A stretch of 64,000 bases of DNA from Bacteroides cutis (GCF_900241005.1 NZ_OEST01000009.1:1-64000); one strand, 5' to 3'; shown: positions 52,444-62,002, counted from the first letter of the stretch. Numbers and translations: made by a program. The notes: a model not told the origin generated them from the letters alone.

Positions 52444-54906
52444 ATGAACACATATAAAATCATTACCCTAATTCTGACTGTCCTGTTTGCCGGTAACGTA
52501 TTGGCGGAAGACCTGGATACGCTGAAAGTAGTAGACGTGGAAGAAGTTCTCGTCATTGCAGCACCCAAAGAAAACAGGAAATTACGTGAACAGCCTACTG
52601 CCGTGACTCTACTGTCGCAAAAAGACATGCGAGCCACGCAGGTCGGTTCCATCAAGAACCTGACGGGACTTGTGCCGAATATGTTTATCCCCGATTATGG
52701 TTCACGGCTGACTTCGGCGGTTTACATCCGTGGTATCGGTTCACGTATCAACACGCCTTCGATCGGACTGTATGTAGACAATATCCCCTACATTGACAAG
52801 TCTGCTTTCGATTTCAATTATTCCGATATCGAACGTATCGATGTATTGCGTGGCCCGCAAGGTACACTGTACGGACGCAACGCAATGGGAGGGCTGATAA
52901 AAATTCATACTAAATCGCCATTCAGTTATCAAGGTACGGACTTACGTATGGGAGCAGCCACGCATAATGCTTACAATGCATCGGTGACACACTATCATCG
53001 TACCTCTGAACGGTTCGCTTTCTCCACAGGAGGTTTTTATGACTATACGGGAGGTTTTTTCCGTAATGCCTTTCTGAACAATAAGAAGGTAGACAAAGGA
53101 CAATCTGCCGGCGGACGCTTCCGTGGTATCTACCTGCCGGCGGAAAACTGGAAAGCGGATCTTAATATCAGTTACGAATATAGCGACCAAGGGGGATATC
53201 CTTATATCTACACAGGTAGCGTAAATCCTGCCGTTCAAAAGGAGGAGTTGAAACCCTATATCGGTACCATCTCCAACAATCAGGAAAGCAGTTATTACCG
53301 GAACTTGATGAATGCGGGGTTAAACCTGGAATATCAGGCATGCAACTTTACGCTGAGTGCCGTAACGGGTTATCAGTTTCTGAAAGACCGCATGTTCATT
53401 GACCAGGACTTCACGGCAGAAGATATTTATACGCTGGAACAGAAACAGCGTATCCACACACTGAGTGAAGAAATTGTCATGAAAAGTAAAGGTAACCGTC
53501 GCTGGCAATGGGCAACGGGTGTTTTCGGTTTCTATCAATGGCTGAACACAAGTGCTCCCGTAACCTTCAGAGAAGGTGGAATGAACATGCTGGACCGTAT
53601 GCTGGGCAGCGTGATACCTTCTAAGATAGAAGTTCCCATGGGACCGGGAATGAACATGAACATTTTGCCGTCTTTACAGATTAATGGGGACAATCTGCCT
53701 ATCAACGGCGATTTCGATACGCCGTTGATGAACGGTGCATTATTCCATCAGTCTACTTTCAGGGATTTGTTCAGATTGAAAGGCTTGTCGTTCACAGCCG
53801 GGTTGCGTCTGGATTATGAGAAGATGAGGATGGATTATAATTCGGGAACGGCAATGGGATATACGGTAGGTATTAAAGGTGAAATGGTGCAAAACGGTCA
53901 GGTTATCAGAGAGATACCAATGATGCCCGAAACCGCCCTGACCGTACAGTCACGTTATCAGGGTTCTATCGAAAAAGATTACCTGCAATTGTTGCCGAAA
54001 TTCGCCTTGCAATATGATTTCAAAAATAATTTGGGAAATGTGTATGCTACGGTCAGTAAGGGCTACCGCTCAGGAGGATATAATATCCAGATGTTCTCTG
54101 ACTTGTTACAATCGAGTTTGAAGAATGACATGATGAAACAGTCTAAAGATGAAATCATGCCTCATGTACCGGACCGGTTCAAAGAACTGGTTGACGGATA
54201 TTTTCCCGATGCAGGAGAAAATCCGGATGCACGCTCGGCAACGGAATACAAACCTGAGCAAACCTGGAACTACGAAATAGGAACTCACCTGAACCTTTTT
54301 AATAACCGTTTGCGTACTGATGCCGCTCTCTTCTGGTTGGAGACACGCGACCAGCAAATTTCGCGCTTTGCCGGAGAAAGCGGATTGGGGCGTGAAACGG
54401 TAAATGCAGGAAAGAGCCGTAGCCTGGGAGCCGAGATTTCTCTTGCCATTGCCGTAACCACAGATTTCACGGTAAACGCCAACTACGGATATACGTATGC
54501 CACCTTCAAAGACTATGTAACCAATGCCCGTGTAAACGGAAAACTTCAGGAAATCAGCTACAATGATAATTATGTACCTTTTGTTCCCAAACACACATTG
54601 ACTGTGGGAGGACAGTATATCTTCCGTATCAATCCGGGACATTGGTTAGACCGTATCCAGCTGAATGCCAACTATACAGGTGCAGGGCGCATCTACTGGA
54701 CAGAAGGAAATACCGTCAGCCAGTCTTTCTATGGAACATTGAACGGAAGAGTATCTTTTGAAAAAGGCAATGGCGCCATCGCTCTTTGGGTGAAAAATAT
54801 GCTGGATAAAGATTACGCCGCTTTCTATTTTGAAAGTATGAGTAATGGGTTCTTGCAGAAAGGACGTCCGGTACAGGCAGGAATAGAGTTGAGGTGTAAA
54901 TTCTGA
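52444..54906 (+). CDS. TonB-dependent outer-membrane receptor with Met-rich insert
   Basis: This 820-aa barrel has a signal peptide ending near FAGNVLA and the TonB-box-like KVVDVEEVLVIAAPKENRK. Plug motifs include YIRGIGSRINTPSIGLYVDN and DVLRGPQGTLYGRNAMGG. It lacks the N-terminal regulatory-like domain of SusC and has no SusD partner. Residues 380-405 are Met-rich (GGMNMLDRML and MGPGMNMNI), with further Met pairs near 500 and 560, unusual for a siderophore receptor and reminiscent of copper-binding sequences. The His-rich LuxR protein is encoded just upstream. Ligand unknown. Confidence 0.88.
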   Translation: MNTYKIITLILTVLFAGNVLAEDLDTLKVVDVEEVLVIAAPKENRKLREQPTAVTLLSQKDMRATQVGSIKNLTGLVPNMFIPDYGSRLTSAVYIRGIGSRINTPSIGLYVDNIPYIDKSAFDFNYSDIERIDVLRGPQGTLYGRNAMGGLIKIHTKSPFSYQGTDLRMGAATHNAYNASVTHYHRTSERFAFSTGGFYDYTGGFFRNAFLNNKKVDKGQSAGGRFRGIYLPAENWKADLNISYEYSDQGGYPYIYTGSVNPAVQKEELKPYIGTISNNQESSYYRNLMNAGLNLEYQACNFTLSAVTGYQFLKDRMFIDQDFTAEDIYTLEQKQRIHTLSEEIVMKSKGNRRWQWATGVFGFYQWLNTSAPVTFREGGMNMLDRMLGSVIPSKIEVPMGPGMNMNILPSLQINGDNLPINGDFDTPLMNGALFHQSTFRDLFRLKGLSFTAGLRLDYEKMRMDYNSGTAMGYTVGIKGEMVQNGQVIREIPMMPETALTVQSRYQGSIEKDYLQLLPKFALQYDFKNNLGNVYATVSKGYRSGGYNIQMFSDLLQSSLKNDMMKQSKDEIMPHVPDRFKELVDGYFPDAGENPDARSATEYKPEQTWNYEIGTHLNLFNNRLRTDAALFWLETRDQQISRFAGESGLGRETVNAGKSRSLGAEISLAIAVTTDFTVNANYGYTYATFKDYVTNARVNGKLQEISYNDNYVPFVPKHTLTVGGQYIFRINPGHWLDRIQLNANYTGAGRIYWTEGNTVSQSFYGTLNGRVSFEKGNGAIALWVKNMLDKDYAAFYFESMSNGFLQKGRPVQAGIELRCKF

Positions 54907-54910
54907 AAGA

Positions 54911-55897
54911 TTATTTATTGATAGCCCCGCAATGCGGACACACTCCTTTCGCTTTCAATTTCTGCCCACAGTTGCCACAACGATAGCGGGAGGTGGATAA
55001 TGAAATCCGAAATCTTCTGTAAAATACGTATATAAAAACAGCCAAGAACAAGTAACCGATGTATATGTGGGTGGTCAAAATAAAGAAGAAGTAACAGAAG
55101 ATACAGCAAGAGGCGAGACCTAAAAGATAGAATACTGCCGCTGCGGGAGTGAGCTGGCGAAAAAGGTCATCGAGCACCGCTAATAATACCACAATGAAAA
55201 GCCATAGGCTTAATAAGAAAGCTGACAAGATGAATGGGACTTTGAAAGGTGACAAAGTGGGATTGAAATAAAAGTGCTGCCACGTATCGGGTACAAAGAC
55301 TTGGATAGATTCATAAATCGTGGCGCTAAATGCCATAAGCAGGCATAGCAACAAGGGGTATACGCTATCGATATCATTGAAATAGACCATTCTCAATTGT
55401 TTGCGACGGAATGCACGGAATAACCAAACCGCCACGAACAATGCAAAGACAACAATGAAGTAGGAAGCGTGGGTATCACTGAACAGATAGATGGATTGCG
55501 ATATGCTATCTGTAGGCACAAAAGAGTGGATCATATCTGTTTCACGGATCCAACCTTGTATGTCTTGTGTATGGGCAAGTTTTACCCAAACACTATCTAC
55601 ACTGTCCTGAGGATGAATGGCAAATTCGGCCACTACTACACGATCGCCTTTATAGAGCATGTTATAGCAGTCTTTCACCGGCAAACAAGCCAGACTTACG
55701 GAGTCGTTCCGAACTTCAAGGTTGGTATTCCAGGTGTAGTGGCGTTCATACAGATAAGTCAGAGAATCGCGGGTCTTGGCACTCAGAGTTTCATCCTCAA
55801 GATTAGGGCGAGGATAATGGCAGGAAGAAAACATAAATAAGAATCCTATCATCCAGAAGAAAGGAAACAAAAGAGTATGTAGCCGTAAAAATTTCAT
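54911..55897 (-). CDS. Membrane protein with C-terminal zinc ribbon
   Basis: This 328-aa protein has an N-terminal hydrophobic leader ending FMFSSC that could be a lipobox. A soluble segment (about 25-130) has an SH3-like pattern (LYKGDRVVVAEFAIH and IQGWIRETDMI). Five or six membrane helices follow, then a C-terminal zinc ribbon CGNCGQKLKAKGVCPHCG. I know no function for this architecture. It is convergent to the TonB receptor gene with four bases between the stops and lies 28 bases after the U32 peptidase on the same strand. Confidence 0.8.
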   Translation of the reverse strand: MKFLRLHTLLFPFFWMIGFLFMFSSCHYPRPNLEDETLSAKTRDSLTYLYERHYTWNTNLEVRNDSVSLACLPVKDCYNMLYKGDRVVVAEFAIHPQDSVDSVWVKLAHTQDIQGWIRETDMIHSFVPTDSISQSIYLFSDTHASYFIVVFALFVAVWLFRAFRRKQLRMVYFNDIDSVYPLLLCLLMAFSATIYESIQVFVPDTWQHFYFNPTLSPFKVPFILSAFLLSLWLFIVVLLAVLDDLFRQLTPAAAVFYLLGLASCCIFCYFFFILTTHIYIGYLFLAVFIYVFYRRFRISLSTSRYRCGNCGQKLKAKGVCPHCGAINK

Positions 55898-55925
55898 CCT
55901 TATTTATTTTTCTTTTTTATTACCA

Positions 55926-57779
55926 TTATTCTGTCACCACTTTCATCTGGCAGTGCTTACAATCAAAATCCAAACGGAAACGCTTACCATCGGCCGCTAC
56001 AAGATAATAGGGTTCACGATAGGGAGATCGTAGCTTTTGATGTGTAGGACACCAACCCATGCTATAGCGTAGACAATGTTTGCAAAACATAAGTACCGCA
56101 TTCTGAACCGGTTGCTTTTCGTAGGCAGGTTCTACAGACAATACACCATGCGACAAATAAAAGCTCTTGGCAGCCGTGTTCATTACATTACCCAAATAAG
56201 TCAACGAAGTCATAGGAAATGCATGTCGGGTAGGTTTCCAAACGGTCAATTCCCTACGATAGGTAATGCGACGGACAGCTATCAGCTTCTCTATGACTCG
56301 ACGACGCCAATCAGCTATTACGGATGCCGGAATAAACCAGTTCTGTGACAATTTGAGTACAAGACCGGAAGCTTCATCTGAAACGTTGTTTACGACTTCG
56401 AACGGAGTATTTCCCAATTTGCTCAATTGGGTACGTAGATTTTCTGCTTGCGGAGTACGTGCCAATTCCTTTGAATAAGGGAATGACAGCGTTACACGGT
56501 TATCATCCTCGTCTGTAGCAGTTAAAGCAAAGCCCCAAGAGGTGTCTGATAGTTCCCAGTTGACTGCAAGTTTTCGTTCGGAAGACTTACGGACAAGAAT
56601 ACGTTCGAAATCCTGATCGAAATTACGATAAAGACGGGTACGAGGTTTGATATGCGGCACTTCTCCTGCCGGATAAAGCTTATTACCATCTACCCGATTA
56701 ATACGAAATCCTTGCAGACCATTTTGTTCATCCAAAAAACATACTCCATCACCATTATGGAAAGGTTTCACACCGGCAACAGTAAGATAATTACCACGTT
56801 GTTCCTTCAACGTTCCCATTTCTTCGCCCAAGGACTTAGGGGTATCAAAGGAAGCAATATCCTGCCGACGACCTTGCAGAAAATAGTTCGTGAAGCCACG
56901 GCTGAAGCTTTTATCCAACTGAGGTTTAAAATCAAAATGGCAAGCTCCGGAAGAAGCACGAACATATTCTTTACGACGAGCAAAGATGGCATCCAACTTT
57001 TGGCGGTAGGCGGCAGTAACATTCTTCACATATGAAACATCCTTCAGACGCCCCTCTATCTTCAGAGAAGTGGCTCCAGCATCAAGCAAGTCTTCCAACA
57101 CTTCACTTTGATTGAGGTCTTTCAAAGAAAGCAGGTGTTTGTCACGTACAATCGTTTTTCCATCAGCATCTATCAGATTGAAGGGTAAACGGCAGAATTG
57201 TGCACATTCCCCCCGGTTGGCACTACGGCCAAAGCATGCCTGGCTTACATAACATTGTCCGCTATAACTGACACAAAGCGCACCATGTACAAAGACTTCA
57301 AGTTGAGTCTCAGGACAAGCTTCATGGATCGTGCGAATTTCCTGCAACGAAAGTTCACGGGCCAATACTATTTGCCGGAAACCGGCGTCTGATAGGAAAC
57401 GCACTTTTTCCGGTGTACGGTTATCCATTTGAGTACTGGCATGCAAAGGAATAGGTGGCAGGTTCAGACGTGTTATTCCCATATCCTGTACTATCAGCGC
57501 ATCTACACCGACACGATATAATTCATTGATCATCCGTTCGGTCTCGACCAACTCCTCTTCTTTCAAAATGGTATTGACAGTTACATAGATACGTACATTA
57601 TACAGATGGGCATATTTTACTAAAGCGGCAATATCTTCCAAAGAATTGATAGCGGCGGCACGCGCACCAAAACGAGGCGCGCCTATGTATACCGCATCTG
57701 CACCGTGGTTTACTGCTTCAATACCACATTCCAAATTCTTGGCAGGAGCCAAAAGTTCTATTTTACGTTGCCTGCTCAT
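55926..57779 (-). CDS. U32-family peptidase / RlhA-like protein
   Basis: This 617-aa protein has the U32 signature EVFVHGALCVSYSGQCYVSQ (shown to 20 residues), followed by further Cys residues in FGRSANRGECAQFCRLP that suit an iron-sulfur site. The N-terminal part forms a TIM-barrel-like region (LLAPAKNLECGIEAVNHGAD), and the extra C-terminal domain ends in a Cys/His-rich tail. Relatives are described as collagenase-like peptidases or as tRNA/rRNA hydroxylation enzymes (RlhA, TrhP). The second role is better supported for this architecture. Its start overlaps the metA stop by four bases, a coupled pair. Confidence 0.9.
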   Translation of the reverse strand: MSRQRKIELLAPAKNLECGIEAVNHGADAVYIGAPRFGARAAAINSLEDIAALVKYAHLYNVRIYVTVNTILKEEELVETERMINELYRVGVDALIVQDMGITRLNLPPIPLHASTQMDNRTPEKVRFLSDAGFRQIVLARELSLQEIRTIHEACPETQLEVFVHGALCVSYSGQCYVSQACFGRSANRGECAQFCRLPFNLIDADGKTIVRDKHLLSLKDLNQSEVLEDLLDAGATSLKIEGRLKDVSYVKNVTAAYRQKLDAIFARRKEYVRASSGACHFDFKPQLDKSFSRGFTNYFLQGRRQDIASFDTPKSLGEEMGTLKEQRGNYLTVAGVKPFHNGDGVCFLDEQNGLQGFRINRVDGNKLYPAGEVPHIKPRTRLYRNFDQDFERILVRKSSERKLAVNWELSDTSWGFALTATDEDDNRVTLSFPYSKELARTPQAENLRTQLSKLGNTPFEVVNNVSDEASGLVLKLSQNWFIPASVIADWRRRVIEKLIAVRRITYRRELTVWKPTRHAFPMTSLTYLGNVMNTAAKSFYLSHGVLSVEPAYEKQPVQNAVLMFCKHCLRYSMGWCPTHQKLRSPYREPYYLVAADGKRFRLDFDCKHCQMKVVTE

Positions 57780-58693
57780 TCTATATCTTCAATATTATAC
57801 GGAGTTTCCTGATACACGAAATAATTCAGCCAATTGGAGAATAATAAATTGGCATGTGCACGCCAGCGTACTAATACACCTTTATCCGGATCATCATCCA
57901 CATAATAGTTACGAGGCATTTCAATGGGAAGTCCTTTACCCAAATCACGGCGATATTCCGTATCTAAAGTCAATGGAGAATATTCGGAATGTCCGGTTAC
58001 AAAGAATTCACGTCCGCCACGGGCCACAACCAAATGCACGCCTGACTCTTTCGATTCGGAAAGTAGTGTCAGTTCAGGTACTTTCAAGATATCTTCTTTT
58101 CTTACTTCCGTATGGCGACTATGAGGTACAAAGAATATATCATCGAAACCTCGGAATATGGGATGCAGGGGAAGTAAAGTACGATGTTCGAAAATACCGA
58201 ACATTTTCTGATCTAACGCATACTTGGGCACACCGTAATGATGATACAGTCCGGCTTGAGCAGCCCAACAAATATAAAGAGTCGAAGTGACGTGTGTACG
58301 TGCCCAATCAAAGATATCTGTTATTTCATCCCAATAGGTGACTTCTTCGAAATCCATTTGTTCTACAGGAGCACCGGTAATAATCATACCATCGTACTTC
58401 TCACCACGCATTTTATCAAAGTCGGTATAAAACGCTTTCATGTGTTCTATCGGAGTATTCTTAGATGTATGACTCTTGATTTTCATGAACGAAATTTCTA
58501 CCTGCAACGGAGTATTGGATAGTAAACGCACAAGATCCGTTTCCGTTGTAATCTTTAACGGCATCAAGTTCAATATCACAATCCGTAGCGGACGAATATC
58601 CTGTTGAGTTGCGCGAGAGTTGTCGATGACGAAAATATTTTCCTCTTTCAGTAGTTCTATCGCAGGAAGTTTATCGGGTAAATTTAAAGGCAT
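57776..58693 (-). CDS. metA: Homoserine O-acyltransferase MetA (predicted acetyl-CoA type)
   Basis: MetA activates homoserine for methionine synthesis. The 305-aa sequence has the catalytic Cys142 in YICWAAQAGLYHHYG and the His of FVPHSRHTE. The residue that sets acyl-donor choice is Glu111 (IITGAPVEQMDFEEV). In studied MetA proteins Glu here goes with acetyl-CoA and Gly with succinyl-CoA, so the product is probably O-acetylhomoserine despite the usual succinyltransferase name. The upstream 341-base gap shows no SAM riboswitch that I can recognise. Confidence 0.94.
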   Translation of the reverse strand: MPLNLPDKLPAIELLKEENIFVIDNSRATQQDIRPLRIVILNLMPLKITTETDLVRLLSNTPLQVEISFMKIKSHTSKNTPIEHMKAFYTDFDKMRGEKYDGMIITGAPVEQMDFEEVTYWDEITDIFDWARTHVTSTLYICWAAQAGLYHHYGVPKYALDQKMFGIFEHRTLLPLHPIFRGFDDIFFVPHSRHTEVRKEDILKVPELTLLSESKESGVHLVVARGGREFFVTGHSEYSPLTLDTEYRRDLGKGLPIEMPRNYYVDDDPDKGVLVRWRAHANLLFSNWLNYFVYQETPYNIEDIE

Positions 58694-58980
58694 GACTTTG
58701 TTCTATGATTTAACTGATTACTATATACGATTTTAGCGTGTAAAGTTAGATAAAAAATCAGTGTGCTATGAATTATTTATAGAAGTTTTTATTGAATTAT
58801 AGTCCTAAACAATATAAATTATAATACATTTGTCTTCACAAACGATAAATATGTGCCAAAAAAGAAGAACGAAAAGCACCACGGCATTAAGTGTACTGCC
58901 GAATGAGAAGCATTCAAAAGTGTAAATACTTTTCTATACCAACTATGGTTCTGTTCAGTCTAATATTTTGATACACAATT

Positions 58981-59022
58981 TTATGAGAATGAACCATAGG
59001 CAGAAATACATCTGTCTCATAA
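58981..59022 (+). other. 5'-UTR hairpin before the fimbrillin-like gene
   Basis: TTATGAGA (58981-58988) pairs with TCTCATAA (59015-59022), with an inner CAGA/TCTG stem (59001-59004 with 59011-59014). It ends 12 bases before the start codon. Other features of the 58694-59034 gap are a TACATTTG -7 word at 58825-58832 and small hairpins at 58882-58901 and 58916-58933. Confidence 0.45.
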
Positions 59023-59034
59023 ATAACACATGAA

Positions 59035-60957
59035 ATGAAAAGAAATGCTTTAAAGAGAGAGGTATGTAAAATACTGTACGCAGTACCTATCAGTCTTGCT
59101 TTGATTAACACATCTTGTATCAACAAAATCGGAGACGACATCGAAGAAGGAACTATACCTATTTCGTTTTCCACAAAAATCAGTAAAAGTACAACAAAGG
59201 CAACCACATCTGCCTTTGAATTAGGAGATCGAGTAGGTTTATTCGCAATGTTGACATCTACTTCCTTAAATAACCAGCGATATATTGATAATCTTTGTCT
59301 GGAATGTGGAGAAGATGCACTATTGATACCTGAAAAAGAGGTGTTTTATCCGGAGGGCGATGCTACTTTGGATTTTATCAGTTATTATCCCTATCATAAA
59401 GAAGGAATATCTAATGGAAATTCTATCTTGAATATTTCGGTAGAAACTAATCAAAGCACGAAAGTCAAACACTCTGTTTCTGATTTTCTAACTGCAAAAG
59501 TCAACAAGGTACAAAGTGGAAACGAACCGGTAGAATTAACATATAAACATCAACTTGCCAAAATCAATATTACTCTATCGCCCAAAGAAGGTGAAAATGC
59601 AGATGACATACTGAAAGCTAATCCTAAAATCATTGCCACAGGATTTAATACACAAGCCTTGTACAATCTTCAAACTGGAAACATATCAGGATTGACAACA
59701 AAGGCAGATATCTCACCTTTCGGAAACTGGAAGAAGCAAAGTAACGGCACATTGTCAGGAAAAGAATTCATCATTATCCCTCAGGAAGACACAAACGGCG
59801 AACAGGCTTTCCTATTAGAATGGAACGGTAAATTATATACCTGCCCAATGCCGGCAGTCACAATGAAAGGTAATACAGAGTTTGAAATTTCTATCGATGC
59901 CATACAAGCTACCAGTCAAGTTCTAAACTGTATTACAAGTAGCATAAAGGCATGGGAATATCAGGAAAACGGACAAAGTGAAAATAATCATAACTTAACC
60001 GGTGTCCGCATTGCAGCATTGTCTTTCTCCACATCTGATGTATACAGAGTATACTATCAAAGTATGCCTGTCGCTGAGATATGTAAAGAGTATCTTTATT
60101 CGGCTAACAATATTGCTTCGCGCGCTATTGTTGTTTATCCGGTAGTGAATGAAAAGACTGATTTACAAAAAGGAGACGTATTACAATTACTGGATGAGAA
60201 AGGAAAGGTACATGGCGGTAACGTAAGTTGGGATACAGAAAAGAACTCACTGACCTATACGGCCGGAAACTCTGAAATCATTGAAAGCTTCTATATCAAT
60301 GAAAATGGGAAAATCACTTTGGTAAAGCCCAATACTCCGACAACTATAAATGTTAGCAACTATCAAATAAGAGATATACGAAACGGGAAACTACAAACTT
60401 ATCCTATCGTAAAGATTGGCACACAGTATTGGATGAAAGAAGATTTACAGGCAACTTATTATTTAGACAAGACACCGGTTACTTTCAAAACAAAGTTAGG
60501 TGAAGGAGCCGGTTACTTTCAGGACGATAACAAAACGCTGTTTTTCTATAATGGAGAAGCATTATTAAAGGGAGAATTAGCACCTCTAGGATGGAAGGTA
60601 CCCAATAAAGAGGATTGGAATAAACTGATAACATATATCAACAACAGCGCCTCTACACTCAAATCAGGGATTTGGAAAACATTTAACGCCGAGCAAGAAA
60701 TTTCTCCTGTTACTAACCTTAGTGGTTTGAGTATCCTGCCCAATGGACTATATACCGAAGGAAAAGACACAGGAACCCCCCTCCACGGTAATGCAGGTAC
60801 TACTGCTGTCCATTGGATAAATGGAGACACCCAAGGAACATTAGCAGAAGATGGTATCCTCCTTATGGGCAATACAGACCTCGTTACTTTTGGCAGCAAC
60901 AAAGTTAAAAATAAAGATTACTACCAAGCCTTTTCCATACGCTGTATAAAAGAATAG
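59035..60957 (+). CDS. Fimbrillin-family (Mfa-like) lipoprotein with C-terminal FISUMP domain
   Basis: This 640-aa lipoprotein has a leader ending LALINTSC. Residues about 40-310 match the fimbrillin/Mfa_like_1 pattern (LGDRVGLFAM, DATLDFISYYPYH, YKHQLAKINITLSP). The last 200 residues carry the FISUMP (Fib_succ_major) pattern: YPIVKIGTQYWMKEDLQATY, LAPLGWKVPNKEDWNKLI and YQAFSIRCIKE at the very end. Fimbrillins form pili or surface fibres. FISUMP is a conserved surface domain of unknown role. No assembly partner genes lie next to it, so it may be a tip or stand-alone adhesin. Confidence 0.83.
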   Translation: MKRNALKREVCKILYAVPISLALINTSCINKIGDDIEEGTIPISFSTKISKSTTKATTSAFELGDRVGLFAMLTSTSLNNQRYIDNLCLECGEDALLIPEKEVFYPEGDATLDFISYYPYHKEGISNGNSILNISVETNQSTKVKHSVSDFLTAKVNKVQSGNEPVELTYKHQLAKINITLSPKEGENADDILKANPKIIATGFNTQALYNLQTGNISGLTTKADISPFGNWKKQSNGTLSGKEFIIIPQEDTNGEQAFLLEWNGKLYTCPMPAVTMKGNTEFEISIDAIQATSQVLNCITSSIKAWEYQENGQSENNHNLTGVRIAALSFSTSDVYRVYYQSMPVAEICKEYLYSANNIASRAIVVYPVVNEKTDLQKGDVLQLLDEKGKVHGGNVSWDTEKNSLTYTAGNSEIIESFYINENGKITLVKPNTPTTINVSNYQIRDIRNGKLQTYPIVKIGTQYWMKEDLQATYYLDKTPVTFKTKLGEGAGYFQDDNKTLFFYNGEALLKGELAPLGWKVPNKEDWNKLITYINNSASTLKSGIWKTFNAEQEISPVTNLSGLSILPNGLYTEGKDTGTPLHGNAGTTAVHWINGDTQGTLAEDGILLMGNTDLVTFGSNKVKNKDYYQAFSIRCIKE

Positions 60958-60974
60958 CCACTCAAAAAGGCATA

Positions 60975-61054
60975 TCTCATTTCTTTTTCGTATTTTTGTT
61001 CCCAATGTGCAAGTTTTTTGCCAATTGGACAAAGATAACGAAAAAGAAATGAGA
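60975..61054. repeat. 17-bp inverted repeat flanking the metF promoter and covering its start codon
   Basis: TCTCATTTCTTTTTCGT (60975-60991) is the exact reverse complement of 61038-61054, with 46 bases between. The right arm contains the purine-rich ribosome site and the metF ATG (61049). The left arm abuts the -7 element. Confidence 0.8.
60991..60998 (+). promoter_or_regulatory. -7 element of the metF promoter
   Basis: TATTTTTG matches TAnnTTTG, 50 bases before the metF ATG. It starts at the last base of the left arm of the inverted repeat, so transcripts from it would lack that arm. Confidence 0.55.
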
Positions 61055-62002
61055 GTAATCGACCTGATACACAGTAACGAAAAAACAGCTTTTTCATTTG
61101 AAATACTGCCGCCACTGAAAGGTACAGGCATCGAAAAGTTGTACGAAACCATAGATACATTAAGGGAATTCGACCCTAAGTACATAAACATCACTACACA
61201 TCGCAGTGAATATGTGTACAAAGATCTCGGTAACGGACTGTTTCAGCGTAATCGTCTACGTCGCCGTCCCGGCACGGTAGCTGTGGCTGCCGCTATCCAA
61301 AACAAATATAATATCACTGTAGTGCCCCATCTTCTTTGCAGTGGTTTCAGTTGTGAAGACATTGAATACGAATTGCTCGACCTGCAATTTCTGGGGATTA
61401 CGGATTTATTGGTATTGCGCGGTGACAAAGCTAAGCACGAATCTGTTTTCACGCCCGAAACTGACGGTCACAGTCACGCTATAGAACTGGAAGAACAAAT
61501 CAATAATTTTAATAAAGGTATCTTTGTAGACGGTTCGGAAATGAAAGTTACAAAAACACCTTTTTCATACGGAGTAGCATGCTATCCCGAAAAACATGAA
61601 GAATCTCCCAATATGGCAAGTGACCTGTATTGGTTAAAGAAAAAGATGGAAACCGGAGCGGAATATGCCGTTACCCAGCTTTTCTTCGATAATCAAAAAT
61701 ATTTCCACTTTGTGGAACGTGCACGTAAAGAAGGTATCACCATTCCCATTATTCCAGGTATCAAGCCATTTAAAAAGCTATCACAACTTAGCATGATACC
61801 CAAGACTTTCAAAGTGGATTTACCTGAGGAGTTAACGCATGAAGCTTTGAAGTGTAAGACTGATGCGGATGCTCAAGAAGTCGGTATAGAATGGTGTATA
61901 AAACAGTGTAAAGAGTTGATGATACATGGGGTACCAAGTATTCATTTCTACTCTATTGGCGCAGTAGACAGCATTAGGGAAGTTGCCAAACAAATATATT
62001 GA
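61049..62002 (+). CDS. metF: Methylenetetrahydrofolate reductase
   Basis: This flavoenzyme reduces 5,10-methylene-tetrahydrofolate to 5-methyl-tetrahydrofolate, the methyl donor for methionine synthesis. The 317-aa TIM barrel shows TAFSFEILPPLKG, the FAD-site segment TTHRSEY and LLVLRGDKAKHES. PFSYGVACYPEKHEESPNM, YAVTQLFFDNQKYFHFVERA and the IPIIPGIKPF loop are also present. I start at ATG 61049. The TTG-led extension at 61007 lies in the leader. The start codon is buried in one arm of a 17-bp inverted repeat. Along with metA it completes two methionine steps in this window. Confidence 0.96.
   Translation: MRVIDLIHSNEKTAFSFEILPPLKGTGIEKLYETIDTLREFDPKYINITTHRSEYVYKDLGNGLFQRNRLRRRPGTVAVAAAIQNKYNITVVPHLLCSGFSCEDIEYELLDLQFLGITDLLVLRGDKAKHESVFTPETDGHSHAIELEEQINNFNKGIFVDGSEMKVTKTPFSYGVACYPEKHEESPNMASDLYWLKKKMETGAEYAVTQLFFDNQKYFHFVERARKEGITIPIIPGIKPFKKLSQLSMIPKTFKVDLPEELTHEALKCKTDADAQEVGIEWCIKQCKELMIHGVPSIHFYSIGAVDSIREVAKQIY

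Noticed and set aside
58694..59034. SAM or other methionine riboswitch upstream of metA
   Set aside because: On the minus strand I find none of the conserved SAM-aptamer cores, only small hairpins in AT-rich DNA.
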